Below, piece after piece: positions 44,091-46,776 of a DNA stretch of 46,776 bases. A model generated the notes under the pieces. That model saw only the letters and a list, made by a program, of their open reading frames with translations. It was not told where the DNA came from and made no database searches. A program made the position numbers and the translations under genes. Where the stretch lies: NCBI GenBank assembly GCA_015056655.1, contig SVFV01000031.1, positions 1 to 46,776 on the forward strand, given 5' to 3'. Position 1 is the stretch's first letter. Every line of letters begins with the position of its first letter. Origin of the DNA: Butyrivibrio sp. Lineage in GTDB: Bacteria; Bacillota; Clostridia; Lachnospirales; Lachnospiraceae.

Positions 44091-45395
44091 TTGCAGCAAA
44101 ACATAATTCAGTTTGGAATTTTAGTTTTACTGGTAATTTTATCGGCTTTTTTCTCATCAGCTGAGACAGCAATGAGCTGTGTAAGCAGAGTTAGAATTAA
44201 GACACTTGTTGAGGAAAACAATAAGAAGGCAATAGCTGTTCAAAGCATACTGGATAACTATCAGAAAATGCTTTCAGCTATCCTTATTGGAAATAATATT
44301 GTTAATCTGTCAGCTTCAGCACTTGCTACAATCTTTGTTCAGAGAATTTATGGCGACTGGGCAGTTAGTATTGGAACCGGTATTTTGACAATTGTGGTTC
44401 TGATCATTGGTGAGATTGTTCCTAAAACAATCGCGACAAATAATGCTGAGGCAATTTCACTTTCATACGCTCGCATCATTCTTTTTATCATGTGGGTACT
44501 GACACCTGTTATCTGGATTGTAAACATCATAGCAGATGGTTTCCTTACAGTTCTTAGAATTGATAAGACAAACAAGACACTTATGACAGAGAAGGAACTC
44601 AAAACCTATGTGGATGTTAGTCACGAGGATGGTGTAATAGAGAGTGGCGAAAAGGAAATCATATACAACGTATTTGAGTTCAGCGATGCTGTTGCCAAGG
44701 ATGTAATGATTCCCAGAATTGATATGAGCTGTGTAAGTGCTGACGCAGAATACCACGAGGTTATGCGTGTATTCAAACAGGAAATGTACACAAGAATTCC
44801 TGTCTATGAAGATAATCAGGACAATATCATCGGTCTTATAAATATCAAGGATATGGTACTTGTTTCTGACAAGGACAACTTTAAAATAAGGGATTACCTT
44901 AGAGAAGCATATTACACCTATGAGTACAAAAAGACAGCTGATCTTCTTATGGAGATGAGAAAAAATGCTCAGAATGTAGCATTTGTACTTAGCGAATATG
45001 GCGCAACTGTTGGCATGATAACCTTAGAGGACCTGCTTGAGGAAATCGTTGGTGAGATCAGAGATGAGTACGACAGCGATGAAGAGGAGCAGATTAGAGA
45101 GCTTGGTGGCGGCAGATTCCTTGTAGAAGGAAATATGAAGCTTGACGATATCAATGATGCTCTTGGAACTGCTTTTGAATCAGATGATTACGATTCTATC
45201 GGCGGTCTTATGATTGAGAATCTCGACAGACTTCCCAGAGGCGGAGAGACAACTAAGCTTGAAAATGGTGTCGAGCTTACAGCAAGTGCAATAAAGAGAA
45301 ATCGTATTACAGATGTGCTTGTATATATTCCTGAAGGAGCATTCGAAATGAAGGAGAAGGCTTCTGAGACTGAGGCAGGCGCAGAAGAATCGTGA
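44091..45395 (+). CDS. CNNM/CorC-type membrane protein (hemolysin family)
   Basis: A 434-residue protein with an N-terminal DUF21 (CNNM) membrane domain of three to four helices (about 1-190), a pair of CBS domains (about 205-330) and a C-terminal CorC_HlyC domain (about 345-425). Relatives export magnesium or cobalt or act in metal tolerance; 'hemolysin' is a historical label. The TTG at 44091 is the start, with GGGAGGGGAG just upstream. It is two bases after the HAD stop and closes the operon. Confidence 0.92.
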   Translation: MQQNIIQFGILVLLVILSAFFSSAETAMSCVSRVRIKTLVEENNKKAIAVQSILDNYQKMLSAILIGNNIVNLSASALATIFVQRIYGDWAVSIGTGILTIVVLIIGEIVPKTIATNNAEAISLSYARIILFIMWVLTPVIWIVNIIADGFLTVLRIDKTNKTLMTEKELKTYVDVSHEDGVIESGEKEIIYNVFEFSDAVAKDVMIPRIDMSCVSADAEYHEVMRVFKQEMYTRIPVYEDNQDNIIGLINIKDMVLVSDKDNFKIRDYLREAYYTYEYKKTADLLMEMRKNAQNVAFVLSEYGATVGMITLEDLLEEIVGEIRDEYDSDEEEQIRELGGGRFLVEGNMKLDDINDALGTAFESDDYDSIGGLMIENLDRLPRGGETTKLENGVELTASAIKRNRITDVLVYIPEGAFEMKEKASETEAGAEES

Positions 45396-45434
45396 CAGAT
45401 AAGTTAATCTGATGGTGGATTTGCTTTTGCATAT

Positions 45435-45486
45435 AAAAAACTACGTGATAAAGTTGCTTAACATCGAGCAGGTCACGTAGTTTTTT
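45435..45486. terminator. Bidirectional terminator
   Basis: AAAAAACTACGTGA (45435-45448) pairs perfectly with TCACGTAGTTTTTT (45473-45486), 14 bp, with an inner TGCT/AGCA. It has A-rich and T-rich flanks, so it can stop both the CNNM gene and the convergent acyltransferase gene. Confidence 0.9.
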
Positions 45487-45520
45487 GTGGTTTTCTAAGA
45501 ATGTTCACTTTTTCTAGACT

Positions 45521-46240
45521 TCATGTGGATGTAATTACAGAATCCATCTTTTCCTGGATCATTTTTTTGACCATGTCGGATATTTCCTGAGTTGACATGC
45601 TTTTGTATTCTTCGTAAGAAATGGGCTTAAGGTAATGAACCTGCATGGTTACTTTTTTCAGACTGCTGATTCCATAAGGCTTATAGGAATCTATGAGTGC
45701 TACAGGAACGATTGGCTGTCTGGACCAGACTGCCGATTTGAACGCCCCAGGCATGAACTCCTGCAAAGTGTTCTGATTGTGGTTGTAACCGCCCTCTGGG
45801 AAAATGATGTAACGTCTTCCTTCTTTAACTTCGTCGGCAACCTGCTTTATGCATTTCATCTGCTGCCTCATATCGTTCTTGTCGAGGCGTATTCCTTTTA
45901 GAATGCCGATGAATTCATTTGTAAGAATCATTTTGGCTGTTTTTATATCGATTACAATAGAGCAGGGCTTATCGTGAGATGTGATGATTCCGAGTGCATC
46001 TGCTTTACCCTGATGGTTTGGAAACATTATATAGCCGCCTTCTTCGGGCAGATTTTCCGTTCCAAAAGCTTTTGTTGATACGTGTGAATTTCGAAGTGTC
46101 ATGCGTACCATGTTCCTGGCTACCTTATAGCAGTAGTCTTCGCTGAACTTGTCTGGGTGGCGCATGATGTATCGCCCCTTCACGACATAATAGATTATGA
46201 GCGGAAGAGAGACGATAATTACATAATAAAAACGCAGCAT
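45521..46240 (-). CDS. 1-acyl-glycerol-3-phosphate acyltransferase, PlsC family
   Basis: A membrane-associated acyltransferase of 239 residues for phospholipid synthesis. Motif I NHQGKAD carries catalytic H76 and D81 (H-x4-D), and motif III is IIFPEGGYN. A hydrophobic anchor occupies the first 25 residues. The start is ATG 46240, with AAGGGG upstream; a TTG at 46273 opens the frame further but has no site. It could be plsC itself or a paralogue with other acceptors. No adjacent lipid gene. Confidence 0.88.
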   Translation of the reverse strand: MLRFYYVIIVSLPLIIYYVVKGRYIMRHPDKFSEDYCYKVARNMVRMTLRNSHVSTKAFGTENLPEEGGYIMFPNHQGKADALGIITSHDKPCSIVIDIKTAKMILTNEFIGILKGIRLDKNDMRQQMKCIKQVADEVKEGRRYIIFPEGGYNHNQNTLQEFMPGAFKSAVWSRQPIVPVALIDSYKPYGISSLKKVTMQVHYLKPISYEEYKSMSTQEISDMVKKMIQEKMDSVITST

Positions 46241-46573
46241 ATAATAAGATCCCCTTGTTATAGTTGTGTACAAGTTAATTATATATGGTTAATGGGTGGA
46301 AATTCAAGAATACTGTAAGGTTGAAATAGTGGGTGCATTATCAAAGTGGGTGTGGCATGATGGTATAAAAAATAGGAATTAGGCTATATTATATGCTATT
46401 TGTATAGACAAAGAGATTCGTGAGGTATAATTGCAGAGAAGATGGTTGGTTTTATAGGTATATTATTTCTTTTAAGAAAAGGAAAAGCATATAATTGAAT
46501 TCTTTTCGTATGAAATATGGGTTGCGCAAAAGGATTTTCTTAAAAAAAGGCATATAAAATAATTCCGGAAGGA
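46241..46573. other. AT-rich non-coding gap upstream of the lipoprotein-like ORF
   Basis: No gene can be supported. It contains the upstream region of the acyltransferase and several A/T tracts. Two partial direct repeats of AAAAGCATATAA and AAAAGGCATATAA lie near 46483 and 46545. No riboswitch or tRNA is seen. Confidence 0.35.
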
Positions 46574-46579
46574 TATAAT
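46574..46579 (+). promoter_or_regulatory. Candidate -10 box
   Basis: TATAAT, 22 bases before ATG 46602; the matching -35 region is poor. Confidence 0.35.
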
Positions 46580-46601
46580 TATAGCTGTAAGGGGGATAAG
46601 A

Positions 46602-46727
46602 ATGCATAAAGGTAAAGAAAGCATAAAAATAGTAATAAGAAAGATTCTATTGACGGGAATGACCGGGGCTGTTCTGATTTCTTCTGGCTGTGCAAATACT
46701 AAACCTGAATTATTCATGACAACTTAA
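46602..46727 (+). CDS. Very short lipoprotein-like ORF, possibly truncated
   Basis: A 41-codon frame with a strong ribosome site (GGGGG, 46591-46595, six bases before ATG). The translation begins with a basic stretch and a hydrophobic segment (KILLTGMTGAVLISSGC) that resembles a lipoprotein signal ending in a Cys at residue 30. Only about 12 residues follow before TAA. It may be a tiny lipopeptide or the start of a lipoprotein gene broken by a stop or frameshift; the window ends 49 bases later. The -3 position (Ser) is not ideal for a lipobox. Confidence 0.4.
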   Translation: MHKGKESIKIVIRKILLTGMTGAVLISSGCANTKPELFMTT

Positions 46728-46776
46728 ACCTCTGAAATCAGACTCATAATCCGATTTTTTTGAAATGGATGCCTAG

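Noticed and set aside
114..46519. TGCGCAAA found in intergenic DNA near 114, 35841 and 46513
   Set aside because: Three copies of an eight-base word in 47 kb are close to chance and the flanks do not align, so I do not call a repeat or attachment site.

Overview
The window looks like a chromosomal segment of an anaerobic, low-to-moderate GC Firmicute of the family Lachnospiraceae. A Butyrivibrio or Pseudobutyrivibrio-type gut or rumen fibre degrader fits best. This is an inference from gene content: a T-box controlled trp operon, cytoplasmic pectin side-chain glycosidases, BspA/LRR_5 surface proteins, and hybrid kinase/SpoIIE-type signalling. No database search was run. There is no rRNA, tRNA, prophage, insertion sequence or CRISPR array that I can support.

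Layout. (1) 0.2-2 kb: an ECF-type sigma factor followed by a soluble 410-residue protein with internal repeats and no recognised family. (2) 2-7.6 kb: a CPBP membrane protease, a secreted transglutaminase/Big2/LRR_5 protein, a sodium-coupled NSS-family transporter and a flavin-reductase-like protein. (3) 7.6-12.4 kb: a promoter, a tryptophan T-box and trpDCFBA with overlapping genes; trpE and trpG are not here. (4) 12.4-13.4 kb, minus strand: an orotate-PRTase-like protein and a zinc-ribbon microprotein. (5) 13.5-26.6 kb: GH127, GH36 and GH78 glycosidases, with a cysteine hydrolase, an SNF2 helicase, a lone Hpt protein, a TetR regulator, a cytidine-deaminase-like protein and a 580-base non-coding stretch holding two striking repeat structures. 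(6) 26.6-34 kb: SpoIIE-type phosphatase, two hybrid histidine kinases and a lone receiver in one operon, facing a receiver-Hpt-pseudoreceiver-receiver protein on the other strand. (7) 34-36.6 kb: DegV, an XRE regulator and a 5'-truncated LRR_5 gene. (8) 36.7-45.4 kb: cysS, larB, larC with a 27-fold X-His run, a small unknown gene, hisS, MATE pump, HAD phosphatase and a CNNM/CorC-type membrane protein. (9) 45.5 kb to the end: a PlsC acyltransferase on the minus strand and a 41-codon lipoprotein-like ORF.

How the genes fit together. The trp operon makes tryptophan from anthranilate under tRNA-Trp control. The three glycosidases have no signal peptides, so they probably finish imported arabinose-, galactose- and rhamnose-containing oligosaccharides in the cytoplasm. 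The phosphorelay genes contain many receivers and three Hpt modules in total but no DNA-binding output, so the SpoIIE-type phosphatase is the likely effector. LarB and LarC make part of the nickel-pincer cofactor of lactate racemase.

The strongest unexplained items are: a degenerate four-unit, about 64-bp tandem repeat with eight alternating ACACG/CGTGT half-sites spaced about three helical turns apart (22021-22249); an adjacent 170-base imperfect hairpin (21818-21987); two terminator-shaped hairpins whose 3' arms are the ribosome binding sites of the next genes (3154-3190 and 22870-22925); and the DNA-binding-free phosphorelay. Several start codons were moved from the longest open frame to the one with a proper ribosome binding site; the reason is given in each entry.
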